Positions 46,746 to 56,097 of a stretch of 64,000 nucleotides of DNA are shown piece after piece. The DNA is from Burkholderiales bacterium C2 (GTDB taxonomy: Bacteria > Pseudomonadota > Gammaproteobacteria > Burkholderiales > Burkholderiaceae_C), in NCBI GenBank assembly GCA_005503085.1, contig SCOI01000002.1:186001-250000 (forward strand). Direction: 5' to 3'. Every line of letters starts with the position of its first letter. The first letter of the stretch is position 1. The translations under genes and the position numbers were made by a program. Below the pieces are notes generated by a model that was given only the letters and a program-made list of their open reading frames with translations, was not told the DNA's origin and searched no databases.

Positions 46746-47381
46746 ATGGTCAAGAAGCTTCAGAAGATGGCCGCCAAGAACAAGGCCGGCTCCAACGGCG
46801 CTATCCCTGGCATCCCGGCCGGCCTGCTGGACAGCCAGCTGGCCCAGTCCGTCAAGGACTCGGCCCAGCAGATCTGGGCCGCCGGCCTGGGCGCGTTCGC
46901 CAAGGCCCAGGGCGAAGGTGGCAAGGTCTTCGAGGCCCTGGTCAAGGAAGGCCTGACCCTGCAGAAGAAAACCCAGAGCGCGGCCGAAGAGAAGCTCGGC
47001 GCCGTCACCAGCAAGATGAGCGGCATGGCCGGCGAGGTCGGCGCCAAGGCCGGCCAGCAATGGGACAAGCTGGAATCGATCTTCGAGGAACGCGTGGCCA
47101 GTGCACTGAAGCGCCTGGGCGTGCCCACCGCCAAGGACATCGACGCGCTGATCGCCCGCATCGACGCGCTGAGCGCCGCGACCGGCGCCAAGCCGACGGC
47201 CCGCAAAGCTGCGGCCAAGCCGGCAGCGAAACCGGCGGCCAAGCCCGCACCCAAGGCCGCAGCGAAGACAGCCACCAAGAAGCCTGCCGCCAAGAAGGCC
47301 GCTGCGCCCAAGGCAACACCTGCCCCCAAGGCCGCCCCGCGCAAGCGCGCCGCCAAGCCGGCCGCCGCCGCGCAGGCCTGA
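46746..47381 (+). CDS. Phasin family protein with Ala/Lys/Pro-rich histone-like tail
   Basis: 211 residues. The phasin (PhaF/PhaI-type) core spans ~20-140: VKDSAQQIWAAGLGAFAKAQ, GGKVFEALVKEGLTLQKKTQ and ASALKRLGVPTAKDIDALIARI (in parts). From ~150 to the end it is AKPAAKPA-like repeats with many Lys, as in PhaF proteins that bind DNA and the PHA granule. It coats polyhydroxyalkanoate granules and may segregate them with the nucleoid (known for PhaF). The patatin gene follows by 26 bases, so both probably form a lipid/PHA-granule operon. Confidence 0.93.
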   Translation: MVKKLQKMAAKNKAGSNGAIPGIPAGLLDSQLAQSVKDSAQQIWAAGLGAFAKAQGEGGKVFEALVKEGLTLQKKTQSAAEEKLGAVTSKMSGMAGEVGAKAGQQWDKLESIFEERVASALKRLGVPTAKDIDALIARIDALSAATGAKPTARKAAAKPAAKPAAKPAPKAAAKTATKKPAAKKAAAPKATPAPKAAPRKRAAKPAAAAQA

Positions 47382-47407
47382 GCGCGCTAGTCGCCACTCA
47401 CTGATCC

Positions 47408-48610
47408 ATGCCCGCATCGAAGCGCCGAGCCCCCCGGCGCGGCCCCGCACGCATAGGCCTGGCCCTGGCCGGCGGCGGGCCGCTGGGCGCCATCTACGAA
47501 ATCGGTGCGCTGTGTGCACTCGAAGAGGCGATTGACGGGCTGGACTTCAGCGCCTGCGATGGCTATATCGGCGTCAGCGCAGGGGGCTTCATCGCGGCCG
47601 GCCTGGTCAACGGGCTGACGCCGCGCGAGCTCTGCGCCGCATTTATCGAAAACGATGCTGACGCCCCGGTCAGCTTCGAGCCCAGCCTGCTGCTGCGCCC
47701 CGCCTGGGACGAGTATCTGGCGCGGCTGGGCAGCCTGCCGGGCCTGCTGGGCCAGGCGCTGTGGCAGACCGCCGTGCAGGGCCGCTCGCTGCTGGCCGCC
47801 TTCGAGCGCCTGGGTCGCGCGCTGCCGACCGGGCTGCTGAGCGGCGACGTGATGGCCGAGCAACTGCGCCAGCAGTTCAGCCGGCCAGGCCGCAGCGACG
47901 ACTTCCGGCAGCTGCGGCGCCCGCTGGTACTGGTGGCCACCGATCTGGACAGCGGCGAGGCCGTGCCCTTCGGCACGCCGGGCCATGACCATGTGCCGAT
48001 CTCGCGGGCGGTGCAGGCCAGCGCGGCGCTGCCGGGGCTGTTCCCGCCGGTCGAGATCGAGGGCCGCCATTTCGTCGATGGCGCGCTGAAGAAGACCATC
48101 CATGCCTCGGTGCTGCTGGACCGGGGGCTGGACCTGCTGATCTGCCTGAACCCGCTGGTGCCCTACCAGGCCGGCTTCGACGAGCATGCGCGCATCCCGC
48201 GCATCGCCGATGGCGGCCTGCCGCTGGTGCTGAGCCAGACCCTGCGCGCGCTGATCCATTCGCGCCTGGAGCTGGGGCTCAAGCGCTACGAGCTGAGCCA
48301 CCCGGACACCGACATCCTGCTGTTCGAGCCCGATCCGCGCGACGCCGAGATGTTCCTGGCCAACACCTTCAGCTATGCCCAGCGCCGTCATCTGGCCGAG
48401 CATGCCTACCAGGCCACCCGCGGCGCGCTGCTGCAGCGCTACGCCGAACTGGCCCCCAAGCTGGCCCGGCAAGGCCTGACCCTCAGCCGCTCGGTGCTGC
48501 AGGACCGCCAGCGCCGCCTGCTGGCGCCAAGCCGCCTGACGCCCACCGAGGCGGCGCTGCAGCGCCTGCGCGACACGCTGGGCCGGCTCGAAGAACGCGC
48601 CTCGGCGTGA
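47408..48610 (+). CDS. Patatin-like phospholipase family protein
   Basis: 400 residues. Patatin signatures in order: oxyanion loop LALAGGGPLGAIYEIGAL (residues ~18-35), nucleophile elbow GVSAGG (Ser ~57), and the dyad Asp in FVDGAL (near residue 222). No signal peptide; the N-terminus is basic (KRRAPRRGPAR). The family hydrolyses phospholipids or other acyl lipids; PHA depolymerisation is also possible given the phasin gene beside it (inference). Confidence 0.92.
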   Translation: MPASKRRAPRRGPARIGLALAGGGPLGAIYEIGALCALEEAIDGLDFSACDGYIGVSAGGFIAAGLVNGLTPRELCAAFIENDADAPVSFEPSLLLRPAWDEYLARLGSLPGLLGQALWQTAVQGRSLLAAFERLGRALPTGLLSGDVMAEQLRQQFSRPGRSDDFRQLRRPLVLVATDLDSGEAVPFGTPGHDHVPISRAVQASAALPGLFPPVEIEGRHFVDGALKKTIHASVLLDRGLDLLICLNPLVPYQAGFDEHARIPRIADGGLPLVLSQTLRALIHSRLELGLKRYELSHPDTDILLFEPDPRDAEMFLANTFSYAQRRHLAEHAYQATRGALLQRYAELAPKLARQGLTLSRSVLQDRQRRLLAPSRLTPTEAALQRLRDTLGRLEERASA

Positions 48611-48634
48611 TCTGCATCACGACCCGGGCCTGAA

Positions 48635-48652
48635 CCCCCTGCGCGCAGGGGG
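48635..48652. terminator. 18-bp perfect palindrome after patatin gene
   Basis: CCCCCTGCGCGCAGGGGG is a perfect palindrome 25 bases after the patatin stop and 82 bases before the PEP-CTERM start. It lacks a T-run. It may be a weak terminator or a regulatory dyad. Confidence 0.5.
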
Positions 48653-48733
48653 ATGGCAGGGCCTGAAGCGGCTGCAACACTGCATGCCATGCGCTGCCAA
48701 CCAGCAGCAAGCCTTCCACCCTTCGGAGAACTC

Positions 48734-49345
48734 ATGCGCAAAGCCCTCATCGCCGCCCTGCTCGCCAGCCCCCTGCTGGCCCTGGCATCGCCGGTCAATC
48801 TGGTCAACAACGGCAGCTTCGAAGCCGAGATCAAGGCCAACGGCCAATGGTCGAACTACAGCAGCCTGACCGGCTGGAGCGCCGGCGCCCGCGGCGTCGA
48901 GCTGCGCAACAACATCGCCGGCAGCGCGCTGGACGGCAGCAACTTTGTCGAGCTCGACACCACCGGCAACAGCTGGATCAGCCAGACCATCGCCACGGTG
49001 GCCGGCCAGTGGTATTCGCTGGAGTTTGCCTACTCGAACCGCGCCGGCGTGGCCGCCGCCAGCAATGGACTGGCCTGGAGCTTCGGCGACGCCTCGGGCA
49101 CCGCCGATGCGCAGGCCCTGATCAGCGGCAACCATCAATGGCAGACCGGCAGTGCCCTGGTGCAGGCCAGCGGCTCCAGCATGGTGCTGCGCTTCGAAGC
49201 CCTGGGCACCAGCGACTCGCTGGGCAGCTCGCTGGACCGCGTCTCGGTCACCAGCGCCGTGCCCGAGCCCGAGAGCTATGCGCTGATGCTGGCCGGCCTG
49301 GGCGCGATGGCCCTGGTGGCACGCCGCCGCCGCGCACAACAGTAA
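48734..49345 (+). CDS. PEP-CTERM sorting domain protein, small carbohydrate-binding-like
   Basis: 203 residues from the ATG at 48734 with GGAG upstream. A signal peptide (KALIAALLASPLLALA) leads a jelly-roll-like domain: NLVNNGSFEAEIKANGQWSN, ELDTTGNSWISQTIATVAGQ and WYSLEFAYSNRAG resemble DUF642-like and CBM-like folds. The end VPEPESYALMLAGLGAMALV plus ARRRR is a PEP-CTERM signal. It should be exosortase-processed to the surface or matrix. No exosortase gene is in the window. Confidence 0.85.
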   Translation: MRKALIAALLASPLLALASPVNLVNNGSFEAEIKANGQWSNYSSLTGWSAGARGVELRNNIAGSALDGSNFVELDTTGNSWISQTIATVAGQWYSLEFAYSNRAGVAAASNGLAWSFGDASGTADAQALISGNHQWQTGSALVQASGSSMVLRFEALGTSDSLGSSLDRVSVTSAVPEPESYALMLAGLGAMALVARRRRAQQ

Positions 49346-49397
49346 GATTTTTTGGTGGGACGCGCTGCGGGGTAGAGACCACAGCGCCTTCTCAAAA

Positions 49398-49421
49398 ACA
49401 AGGGCGCCTCGGCGCCCTTGT
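49398..49421. terminator. Bidirectional terminator between PEP-CTERM gene and M32 gene
   Basis: ACAAGGGCGC/GCGCCCTTGT stem with a CTCG loop, preceded by five A's on the plus strand, so that the minus transcript of the M32 gene ends in a U-run. Best on the minus strand. Confidence 0.85.
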
Positions 49422-49438
49422 GCGTTTCAGCCCGGACC

Positions 49439-50929
49439 TCAGCCCAGATAGCGCGACTCGAGGTGGGCCTTGAAATGGGCCGGGTTCAGGGTCTCGCCGC
49501 TGGCGCGCCGCACCAGCTCGGGCGTCTCCCAGCGGCTGCCCTGGCTCCAGATATGGGTGTTGAGCCAGTCGAACACCGGGACCAGGTCGCCGGCAGCGAT
49601 GCGGGTGTCGAGCTCGGGCATGGCGCGTCGCATGGTCGCGAACCATTGCGCCGCATACATCGCGCCCAGCGTGTAGCAGGGGAAGTAGCCAAACAGGCCG
49701 GCGCCCCAGTGCACATCCTGCATCGGCCCGTTGCGGTAGTTGCCGCGCGTGTCCAGGCCCAGCAACTCCATCATCTTGGCGTCCCACAGCGCCGGGATGT
49801 CCTCGCACTCGATCTGCCCTTCGATCAGCGCGCGCTCGATCTCGTAGCGCAGGATGATGTGGGCCGGATAGGTGACCTCGTCGGCATCGACGCGGATATA
49901 GCCCGGCGCGACCCGCGTCAGCAGACGGTTCAGGTTCTGCGGCGCAAACGCCGGCTGCTCGCCCAGATGGCGGCTGACCAGCGGGCTCAGGAGGCCGGCG
50001 AAAGCCGGATGGCTGCCCAGCTGCATCTCGAAGGACAGGCTCTGGCTTTCATGCAAGCCCATCGAGCGCGCCCGCGCCACCGGCTGGCCCAGCCACTCGC
50101 GCGGCAGGTTCTGCTCGTAGCGGCCGTGGCCGGTCTCGTGGATGGTGCCGGTCAGGCTGGGCAGAAAGCTGTCCTCGCGGTAGCGCGTGGTCATGCGCAC
50201 ATCCTCGGGCACACCGCCGCAGAAGGGATGGGCGCTCTCGTCGAGCCGGCCGGCCTCGAAGTCAAAGCCCATCAGCCGCATGGCGTCCTGGCCCAGCGCG
50301 CGCTGGGCCGCGGTCGGGAACGGCCCCTCGGGCTGCAGCACCGTCTCGCCGGCCTGCTTGGCCTGCACCGCGCGTATCAGGCCCGGCAGCCACTGGCGCA
50401 GCTCACCGAACACGCGGTCCACCTCGGCCGCGCGCATGCCGGGCTCGTACTGGTCCATCAAGGCGTCATAGCGACCCAGGCCGCTGCTGTCGGCCAGCAG
50501 CTGCGCTTCCTGGCGGGCCAGGCGCACGACCTCGCGCAGATTCTCCAGATAGCCGGCCCAGTCATTGGCCGGACGCTGGCTGCGCCAGGCATGCTCGCAG
50601 CGCGAGATCGCCAGGCTCTTGGCCTCGACCAGGGACTGAGGCAAGGCGTTCGAGCTCAGCCAGGCACGCCGCATCTCGCGCAGATTGGCGCGCTGCAGCT
50701 CGTCCAGCGGCTCGCTGGCCGCCGCATCCAGCAGGCTCTTGAGCGCCGGCTCGGTGGCCAGCTGGTGCATCAGCCCGCCCATCTCGGCCAACGCCAGCGA
50801 GCGCGCCTCATTGCCCTTGGCCGGCATATTGGCCGACTGGTCCCAGGAGGCGATGGCTTGCAGATGGGCCAGGTGGTGCAGGCGCTGGTGGCGCTGGCGC
50901 AGATCGTCGTAGGCGGTGGTGGTGCTCAT
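49439..50929 (-). CDS. M32 family metallocarboxypeptidase
   Basis: 496 residues, the usual length. The zinc motif HETGH lies in GTIHETGHGRYEQNL, and the M32-specific MGLHESQSLSFE follows and holds the third metal ligand. DVRMTTRYREDSFLPSL precedes the HEXXH in the family order. The enzyme removes C-terminal residues except Pro, in the cytoplasm. It begins 55 bases from the YqaA-like gene's stop on the same strand. Confidence 0.95.
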   Translation of the reverse strand: MSTTTAYDDLRQRHQRLHHLAHLQAIASWDQSANMPAKGNEARSLALAEMGGLMHQLATEPALKSLLDAAASEPLDELQRANLREMRRAWLSSNALPQSLVEAKSLAISRCEHAWRSQRPANDWAGYLENLREVVRLARQEAQLLADSSGLGRYDALMDQYEPGMRAAEVDRVFGELRQWLPGLIRAVQAKQAGETVLQPEGPFPTAAQRALGQDAMRLMGFDFEAGRLDESAHPFCGGVPEDVRMTTRYREDSFLPSLTGTIHETGHGRYEQNLPREWLGQPVARARSMGLHESQSLSFEMQLGSHPAFAGLLSPLVSRHLGEQPAFAPQNLNRLLTRVAPGYIRVDADEVTYPAHIILRYEIERALIEGQIECEDIPALWDAKMMELLGLDTRGNYRNGPMQDVHWGAGLFGYFPCYTLGAMYAAQWFATMRRAMPELDTRIAAGDLVPVFDWLNTHIWSQGSRWETPELVRRASGETLNPAHFKAHLESRYLG

Positions 50930-50984
50930 GATGTCGGATAGGGCTGGTGGGTCAAGGCGGTGCCGGTGGGCGCCGCAGGCATTG

Positions 50985-51467
50985 TCAGGGAAACACCCAG
51001 AGCAGGGCCGCCGTCATGACGAAGTAGCGGCCGAATTTGCCGATCGCCATATAGAACAGGCAGGGCCAGAACGGCAACCGCAGCCAGCCGGCCACCGCGC
51101 ACAGCGGGTCGCCGACCAGGGGCAGCCAGCTCAGCAGGCAGGCCTTGGCGCCAAAGCGTTCCAGCCATTGCAGCGCGCGGGCTCGCGCCGGCGGGTGGTG
51201 CGCGGCCCGTTCGTAAAGCCGCTCGGCACCAAAGCCCATCCACCAGCTGATCGCGCCGCCGACGGTGTTGCCGGCGGTGGCCACCAGCACGGCCGGCCAG
51301 AACATCTCGGGGTTGAGCTTGACCAGGCCGAACACCGCCGGCTCCGAGCCCATAGGCAGCAGGGTGGCCGACACCAGCGCGATGATGAAGATCGCCGACA
51401 GGCCGACCTTGGGCAGGGCCAGCGCCGCCAGCAAGGCGGCCATCAGCTCTTGCATCCAGATTTCCAT
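50985..51467 (-). CDS. YqaA-like small membrane protein (DedA/SNARE-associated-like)
   Basis: 160 residues from the ATG at 51467. Membrane segments around 18-40, 60-80 and near the end. GSEPAVFGLVKLNP, ATAGNTVGGAISWWMGFG, FGAKACLLSWLPLVGDPLCA and IGKFGRYFVMTAALLWV match the YqaA (COG1238) pattern. Related DedA/VTT proteins flip lipids; function here is not shown. It is divergent from the solute-binding gene. Confidence 0.88.
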   Translation of the reverse strand: MEIWMQELMAALLAALALPKVGLSAIFIIALVSATLLPMGSEPAVFGLVKLNPEMFWPAVLVATAGNTVGGAISWWMGFGAERLYERAAHHPPARARALQWLERFGAKACLLSWLPLVGDPLCAVAGWLRLPFWPCLFYMAIGKFGRYFVMTAALLWVFP

Positions 51468-51656
51468 GCAGCGATTATCCAGGGCGCCCAGCGCACCGAT
51501 GCATGCAAACAGGGGTAATCGTCGGCTTGCGGGATGATGGCCGCCATTGCAGACTCGCAACAGGGATGCCGTCCGCGCGTCTGTGATAGAAAGGTCAACA
51601 AGACCCGACCCGCCCGCCGATGCGGGCAGCGCTGCGGACCCTGTCGTTGAGGATCG

Positions 51657-52496
51657 ATGAAGGCCATGTTCTCCACCCTGCCGCGTGCATCCGATACCTG
51701 CCACCGGCGGGTGTCGATGCTGCTGCTCGCCCTTGTGACGGCCTTGTTCGCTGCGCGCGAGGTCAATGCCAACGAGAGCTGCAAGCAGCTGCTGGCCTCC
51801 GGCAATCCGCAGTACCCACCCTATCTGTGGCGCGATCCCGAGGACGAGTCGCGCCTGATCGGCGCCAACAGCGAGCTGATGCAGATGCTGGGCAAGGAAC
51901 TGGGCCTGCCCATCGAGGTGCGCTATATCGGCCCCTGGGGCCGGGTGCAGGAGGAGTCGCGGGCCGGGCGCATCGATCTGATCGCCGGCGCCTTCTTCAC
52001 GCTGCCACGCACCGAGTACATGGACTATTTCCACCCGGCCTTCCGCGAGACCCGCTCGGTGGTCTGGACCCGCGAGGGTAGCAAACTGAACTACCGGCGC
52101 TGGAGCGATCTGGCCGCGCTGCAGGGCGTGACCGTGATCAACAACAGCTTCGGCGAAGAGTTCGACCGCTATGCCAAGGAGAGCCTGAAGATCAGCCAGG
52201 TGGCCAGCCTGGAGCAGGCCATCCAGATGCTGCAACGCTCGCGGGCCGACTACCTGGTCTATGAGGACAGCCCGGCCGCCGCCTATCTGGCCAAGATGAA
52301 TATCGCCGACATGAAGGCGCTGACGCCGGCGGTGGCCAACGAGAACCTCTACCTGACCCTGTCGCATCGCTCGGCCTGCAACAGCGGCGAGATGCGCGGG
52401 CGGATTGCGCGCGCGATGTACAAGCTGGCACGCCAGGGTGTGATGAATGCCCTGGTCGAGAAGAATATCCAGCTCTGGCGGCGCCAGAATCAGTAG
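51657..52496 (+). CDS. Periplasmic solute-binding protein (type-2, amino-acid-like)
   Basis: 279 residues from the ATG at 51657 with GAGG before it; the N-terminal extension is followed by a hydrophobic segment (VSMLLLALVTALFAAREVNA), the likely signal. The SBP-bac-3 fold is clear: NPQYPPYLWRDPEDESRLIG, LMQMLGKELGLPIEVRYI and GRIDLIAGAFFTLPRTEYMD. No transporter genes adjoin, so it may serve a remote ABC system or be a sensory binder. The 189-base gap upstream (51468-51656) shows nothing clear. Confidence 0.85.
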   Translation: MKAMFSTLPRASDTCHRRVSMLLLALVTALFAAREVNANESCKQLLASGNPQYPPYLWRDPEDESRLIGANSELMQMLGKELGLPIEVRYIGPWGRVQEESRAGRIDLIAGAFFTLPRTEYMDYFHPAFRETRSVVWTREGSKLNYRRWSDLAALQGVTVINNSFGEEFDRYAKESLKISQVASLEQAIQMLQRSRADYLVYEDSPAAAYLAKMNIADMKALTPAVANENLYLTLSHRSACNSGEMRGRIARAMYKLARQGVMNALVEKNIQLWRRQNQ

Positions 52497-52536
52497 CGCC
52501 GGTCGCGCCGGCCGGTCATGGCAAGGACGGCGGAGG

Positions 52537-52564
52537 TATACTTCTGCCTCTTTTTTGAGCAGAA
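52537..52564 (+). promoter_or_regulatory. -10-like element and leader hairpin upstream of dusB
   Basis: TATACT (52537-52542) is a good -10; a -35 is not clear. TTCTGC (52542-52547) can pair with GCAGAA (52559-52564) around a T-run loop, giving a leader stem. Likely promoter of dusB-fis-purH. Confidence 0.45.
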
Positions 52565-52579
52565 CCTCCCCCCACCTTT

Positions 52580-53620
52580 ATGCACATCGGCCCTTACGCC
52601 TTGCCGAACAAGCTGTTCGTCGCGCCGATGGCAGGCGTCACAGACCGGCCGTTTCGCCAGCTTTGCCGGCGCCTGGGCGCGGGCTATGCGGTCAGCGAGA
52701 TGGTGACCTCGCGCAAGGATCTGTGGAACAGCCTGAAGACCTCGCGCCGCGCCAATCATGAGGGCGAGGCCGCGCCGATCGCGGTGCAGATCGCCGGCAC
52801 CGATGCGGCGATGATGGCCGAGGCCGCCGCCTACAACATCGACCGTGGCGCCCAGATCATCGACATCAATATGGGTTGCCCGGCCAAGAAGGTCTGCAAC
52901 AAATGGGCCGGCTCGGCCCTGATGCAGGACGAGGCGCTGGCGCTGCAGATCATCAGCGCGGTGGTGGCCGCAGCCGCCCCGCAGGGCGTACCGGTGACCT
53001 TGAAGATGCGCACCGGTTGGTGCGACAGCGAGCGCAATGCGCTGAGCATCGCCCGTGCCGCCGAGAGCGCCGGCGTCGCGATGGTGACGGTGCACGGCCG
53101 CACCCGCGAGCAGGGCTACAAGGGCCTGGCCGAGTACGACACGATTGCCGCCGTCAAGGCCGCGCTGCACATCCCGGTGGTCGCCAACGGCGATATCGAC
53201 TCGCCGCAAAAGGCCAAGCAGGTGCTGGCCTACACCGGCGCCGATGCGCTGATGATTGGCCGCGCGGCCCAGGGCCGGCCCTGGATCTTCCGCGAGATCG
53301 CCCACTACCTGGCCACCGGCGAGGAGTTGCCGGCGCCCGAGGTGCTGCAGGCCCGCGACTGGCTGCTGGAGCATCTGCAGGACCACTACAGCCTGTACGG
53401 CGAGCTGACCGGCATGCGCACCGCGCGCAAGCACATCGGCTGGGCCCTGCGCGGCCTGCCCGGCGGCGAAGCGTTCCGCCAAGAAATGAATCTCCTGGAG
53501 AGCTGCGAAGCCCAGGTCAGCGCCCTCGGCGACTGGCTGGACGAGCTCGCCACCCGCTATGACAGGCTGCCGGTGCTCGCGGCCGCCAACGACGAACAAG
53601 AACTGAGGCTGCAGGCATGA
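52580..53620 (+). CDS. dusB: tRNA-dihydrouridine synthase DusB
   Basis: 346 residues starting MHIGPYALPNKLFVAPMAGV. FMN TIM-barrel landmarks are MAGVTDRPFR, IDINMGCPAKKVCNKWAGSA with the catalytic Cys in GCPAKKVCN, VTLKMRTGW and ANGDIDSP, then ALMIGRAAQGRPWIF. It reduces a uridine in the D-loop of tRNA (U17 in DusB). The fis gene overlaps its stop (ATGA), the classical dusB-fis arrangement. Confidence 0.97.
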   Translation: MHIGPYALPNKLFVAPMAGVTDRPFRQLCRRLGAGYAVSEMVTSRKDLWNSLKTSRRANHEGEAAPIAVQIAGTDAAMMAEAAAYNIDRGAQIIDINMGCPAKKVCNKWAGSALMQDEALALQIISAVVAAAAPQGVPVTLKMRTGWCDSERNALSIARAAESAGVAMVTVHGRTREQGYKGLAEYDTIAAVKAALHIPVVANGDIDSPQKAKQVLAYTGADALMIGRAAQGRPWIFREIAHYLATGEELPAPEVLQARDWLLEHLQDHYSLYGELTGMRTARKHIGWALRGLPGGEAFRQEMNLLESCEAQVSALGDWLDELATRYDRLPVLAAANDEQELRLQA

Positions 53621-53850
53621 CCCCGAAACCGATTGACGCCTGCGTGCGCGAGAACCTGGAAGTCTATTTCCGCGATCTGGACGGCGAGACCCCGCACTCG
53701 ATGTACGAGATGCTGATCGGCCTGGTCGAGAAGCCGCTGCTGGATGTCGTGATGAAACAGGCCGACGGCAACCAGAGCAAGGCCGCCGAATGGCTGGGCA
53801 TCAACCGCAACACGCTGCGCCGCAAGCTGACCGAGCACAAGCTCCTCTAA
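53617..53850 (+). CDS. fis: Fis family DNA-binding protein
   Basis: 77 residues, shorter than enteric Fis (98) but the normal length in betaproteobacteria. The C-terminal helix-turn-helix GNQSKAAEWLGINRNTLRRKL (in parts; residues ~50-71) is almost identical to Fis. It bends DNA and shapes nucleoid and rRNA transcription. It lies in the dusB-fis-purH operon. Confidence 0.95.
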   Translation: MTPKPIDACVRENLEVYFRDLDGETPHSMYEMLIGLVEKPLLDVVMKQADGNQSKAAEWLGINRNTLRRKLTEHKLL

Positions 53851-53871
53851 TTTCCCCTCCCGAGCCTCACC

Positions 53872-55452
53872 ATGACCCATCTGACCGCCCTGATCTCGGT
53901 GTCCGACAAGACCGGCATCCTGGAATTCGCCCAAGCGCTGCATGCCTTGAACGTCAAGCTGCTGTCCACCGGCGGCACCGCCAAACTGCTGGCCGACGCC
54001 GGCCTGCCCGTCACCGAGGTGGCCGAGCACACCGGCTTCCCCGAGATGCTGGACGGCCGCGTCAAGACCTTGCACCCGAAGATCCATGGCGGCCTGCTGG
54101 CGCGCCGCGACCTGCCCGAGCATGTCGCCGCGATTCAGGCCCACGGCATTGACACCATCGACATCCTGGCCGTCAACCTCTATCCGTTCGAGGCCACCGT
54201 TGCCAAGCCCGGCTGCACGCTGGAAGACGCGATCGAGAACATCGACATCGGCGGCCCGGCCATGGTGCGCAGCGCGGCCAAGAACTGGAAGGACGTCACG
54301 GTGCTGACCGACGCCTCGCAGTATGCGGGCGTGCTGGCCGAGCTCAAGGCCGAGGGCAAGACCAGCGACAAGACCCGCTTTGCCTGCTCGGTGGCCGCCT
54401 TCAACCGCATTGCCCAGTACGACGCCGCGATCAGCAACCATCTGAGCGCGCTGGCCGAGGACGGCACGCTCTCGGCCTTCCCGGCCCAGATGAACAGCAG
54501 CTTCGTCAAGGTGCAGGACCTGCGCTATGGCGAGAACTCGCACCAGAGCGCAGCGCTGTACCGCGATCTGCATCCCGCCCCCGGCTCGCTGGTGACGGGC
54601 AAGCAGCTGCAGGGCAAGGAACTCAGCTACAACAATATCGCCGACGCCGATGCGGCCTGGGAGTGCGTGAAGAGCTTCGAGCTGCCCGCCTGCGTGATCG
54701 TCAAGCATGCCAACCCCTGCGGTGTGGCCGTCGCGGCCACGGCCGCCGAGGCCTATGCCAAGGCTTTCAAGACCGACCCGACCAGCGCCTTCGGCGGCAT
54801 CATTGCCTTCAACCAGGTGGTCGACAAGGCGGCGGCCGAGCTGGTCGTCAAGCAGTTCGTCGAGGTGCTGATGGCGCCCGGCTTCACCGAGGAAGCGCTG
54901 GCGATCTTTGCACCCAAGGCCAATGTGCGCCTGCTGCAGATCGCGCTGCCCACCGGTGGCACCACACCCTGGAGCCAAGGCCGCAATGCGATGGACAGCA
55001 AGCGGGTCGGTTCCGGCATCCTGATCCAGAGCGCCGACAACCATTTCCTGCAGAAGGCCGATCTGAAGGTCGTCACCACCCTGCAGCCGACGGCCCAGCA
55101 GCTCGATGACCTGATGTTCGCCTGGACCGTGGGCCAGTACGTCAAGAGCAATGCCATCGTGTTCTGCGCCGGCGGCATGACGCTGGGCGTCGGCGCCGGC
55201 CAGATGAGCCGCATCGACAGCGCCCGCATCGCCGCCATCAAGGCCGAGAACGCCGGCCTGAGCCTGACGGGCTCGGTGGTCGCCAGCGACGCTTTCTTCC
55301 CCTTCCGCGACGGCCTCGATGTGCTGGCCGATGCCGGCGCCTCCTGCGTGATCCAGCCGGGCGGCAGCATGCGCGACGAGGAAGTGATCGCCGCCGCCAA
55401 TGAGCGCGGCGTTGCGATGGTGTTCACGGGCGTGCGTCACTTCCGGCACTGA
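53872..55452 (+). CDS. purH: Bifunctional AICAR transformylase / IMP cyclohydrolase PurH
   Basis: 526 residues. The N-terminal IMP cyclohydrolase (MGS-like) domain opens [17 protein letters not shown] and has the STGGTAKLL loop. The transformylase domain holds the catalytic VKHANPCG Lys-His and [10 protein letters not shown]. It makes the last two steps of purine synthesis (AICAR to IMP). It starts 21 bases after fis. Confidence 0.97.
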   Translation: MTHLTALISVSDKTGILEFAQALHALNVKLLSTGGTAKLLADAGLPVTEVAEHTGFPEMLDGRVKTLHPKIHGGLLARRDLPEHVAAIQAHGIDTIDILAVNLYPFEATVAKPGCTLEDAIENIDIGGPAMVRSAAKNWKDVTVLTDASQYAGVLAELKAEGKTSDKTRFACSVAAFNRIAQYDAAISNHLSALAEDGTLSAFPAQMNSSFVKVQDLRYGENSHQSAALYRDLHPAPGSLVTGKQLQGKELSYNNIADADAAWECVKSFELPACVIVKHANPCGVAVAATAAEAYAKAFKTDPTSAFGGIIAFNQVVDKAAAELVVKQFVEVLMAPGFTEEALAIFAPKANVRLLQIALPTGGTTPWSQGRNAMDSKRVGSGILIQSADNHFLQKADLKVVTTLQPTAQQLDDLMFAWTVGQYVKSNAIVFCAGGMTLGVGAGQMSRIDSARIAAIKAENAGLSLTGSVVASDAFFPFRDGLDVLADAGASCVIQPGGSMRDEEVIAAANERGVAMVFTGVRHFRH

Positions 55453-55460
55453 CGGACAAA

Positions 55461-55491
55461 CACCCCCCAGGCGCTGTGCGCTTCGGGGGTG
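55461..55491. terminator. Stem-loop between convergent purH and Lrp-type gene
   Basis: CACCCCC (55461-55467) pairs with GGGGGTG (55485-55491), with inner GCGC/GCGC pairs. No long T-run on either strand. It lies in the 41-base convergent gap. Confidence 0.6.
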
Positions 55492-55493
55492 GA

Positions 55494-55964
55494 TCAATCC
55501 ACCGGCAAGGCCGTCTCGTACTTGACCTCGCGCAGCACCACATTGCTGCGCACGCTGGCCACCCCAGGCACCTTGAATATCTGCGACTGCAGGAACTGGT
55601 CGTAGGCCTTCATGTCCGGCACCACGACCTTGATCACATAGTCGGCCTCGCCGGTGATGCCGTGGCATTCGATGATCTCGCGGCTGGCGCGCACCAGGCG
55701 CTCGAAGTTCTCGACCGCGCCCTCGCTGTGCCGCACCAGGCTGACATTGGCCAGCACGCAGATATTGAGCCCGAGCTTCTCGCGGTCCACCAGGGCCACA
55801 TGGCGGCGTATCACGCCGCTGTCTTCCAGCTCCTTGACCCGCCGCCACACCGGCGTGGCCGACAGCCCGACTTTCTCCGCCAGCTGCTGGGTGCTCTGCC
55901 GGCCATCGGCCTGCAGCGCCTCGAGAATCTGCTTTGTCGCCCGATCGAAACGTTCAATTTCCAT
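55494..55964 (-). CDS. Lrp/AsnC family transcriptional regulator
   Basis: 156 residues from the ATG at 55964, behind AAGGTGG; an in-frame ATG ten codons earlier is possible. HTH: RATKQILEALQADGRQSTQQ and LAEKVGLSATPVWRRVKELE. The RAM effector domain has CHGITGEADYVIKVVVPDMK, with the conserved G-x-x-D-Y. Ligands are usually amino acids. Divergent from the 2-ketoacid:ferredoxin oxidoreductase gene, which it probably controls. Confidence 0.94.
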   Translation of the reverse strand: MEIERFDRATKQILEALQADGRQSTQQLAEKVGLSATPVWRRVKELEDSGVIRRHVALVDREKLGLNICVLANVSLVRHSEGAVENFERLVRASREIIECHGITGEADYVIKVVVPDMKAYDQFLQSQIFKVPGVASVRSNVVLREVKYETALPVD

Positions 55965-56097
55965 TTCAGCCACCTTTGAGTTGAATTCTCTCATTGGTCG
56001 GCTTGACAGTAGCAAAGAGAGGAACAAACACTTGGGCCGCTGACCAAGAATCTCCCCCCAAGCCTCAAAGTACCAGAGCCGCCAGGAGACAGAAACC

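Noticed and set aside
47209-47372. Ala/Lys/Pro-coding repeat in the phasin gene as a possible tandem-repeat or CRISPR-like element
   Set aside because: The repeats are in frame, imperfect and encode the known histone-like tail of PhaF-type phasins.
55965-56097. Sigma-70 promoter with TTGACA at 56003-56008 for the oxidoreductase gene
   Set aside because: The -35 is perfect but the hexamer 17 bases downstream (AAACAC) is a poor -10, so it was not listed as a feature.
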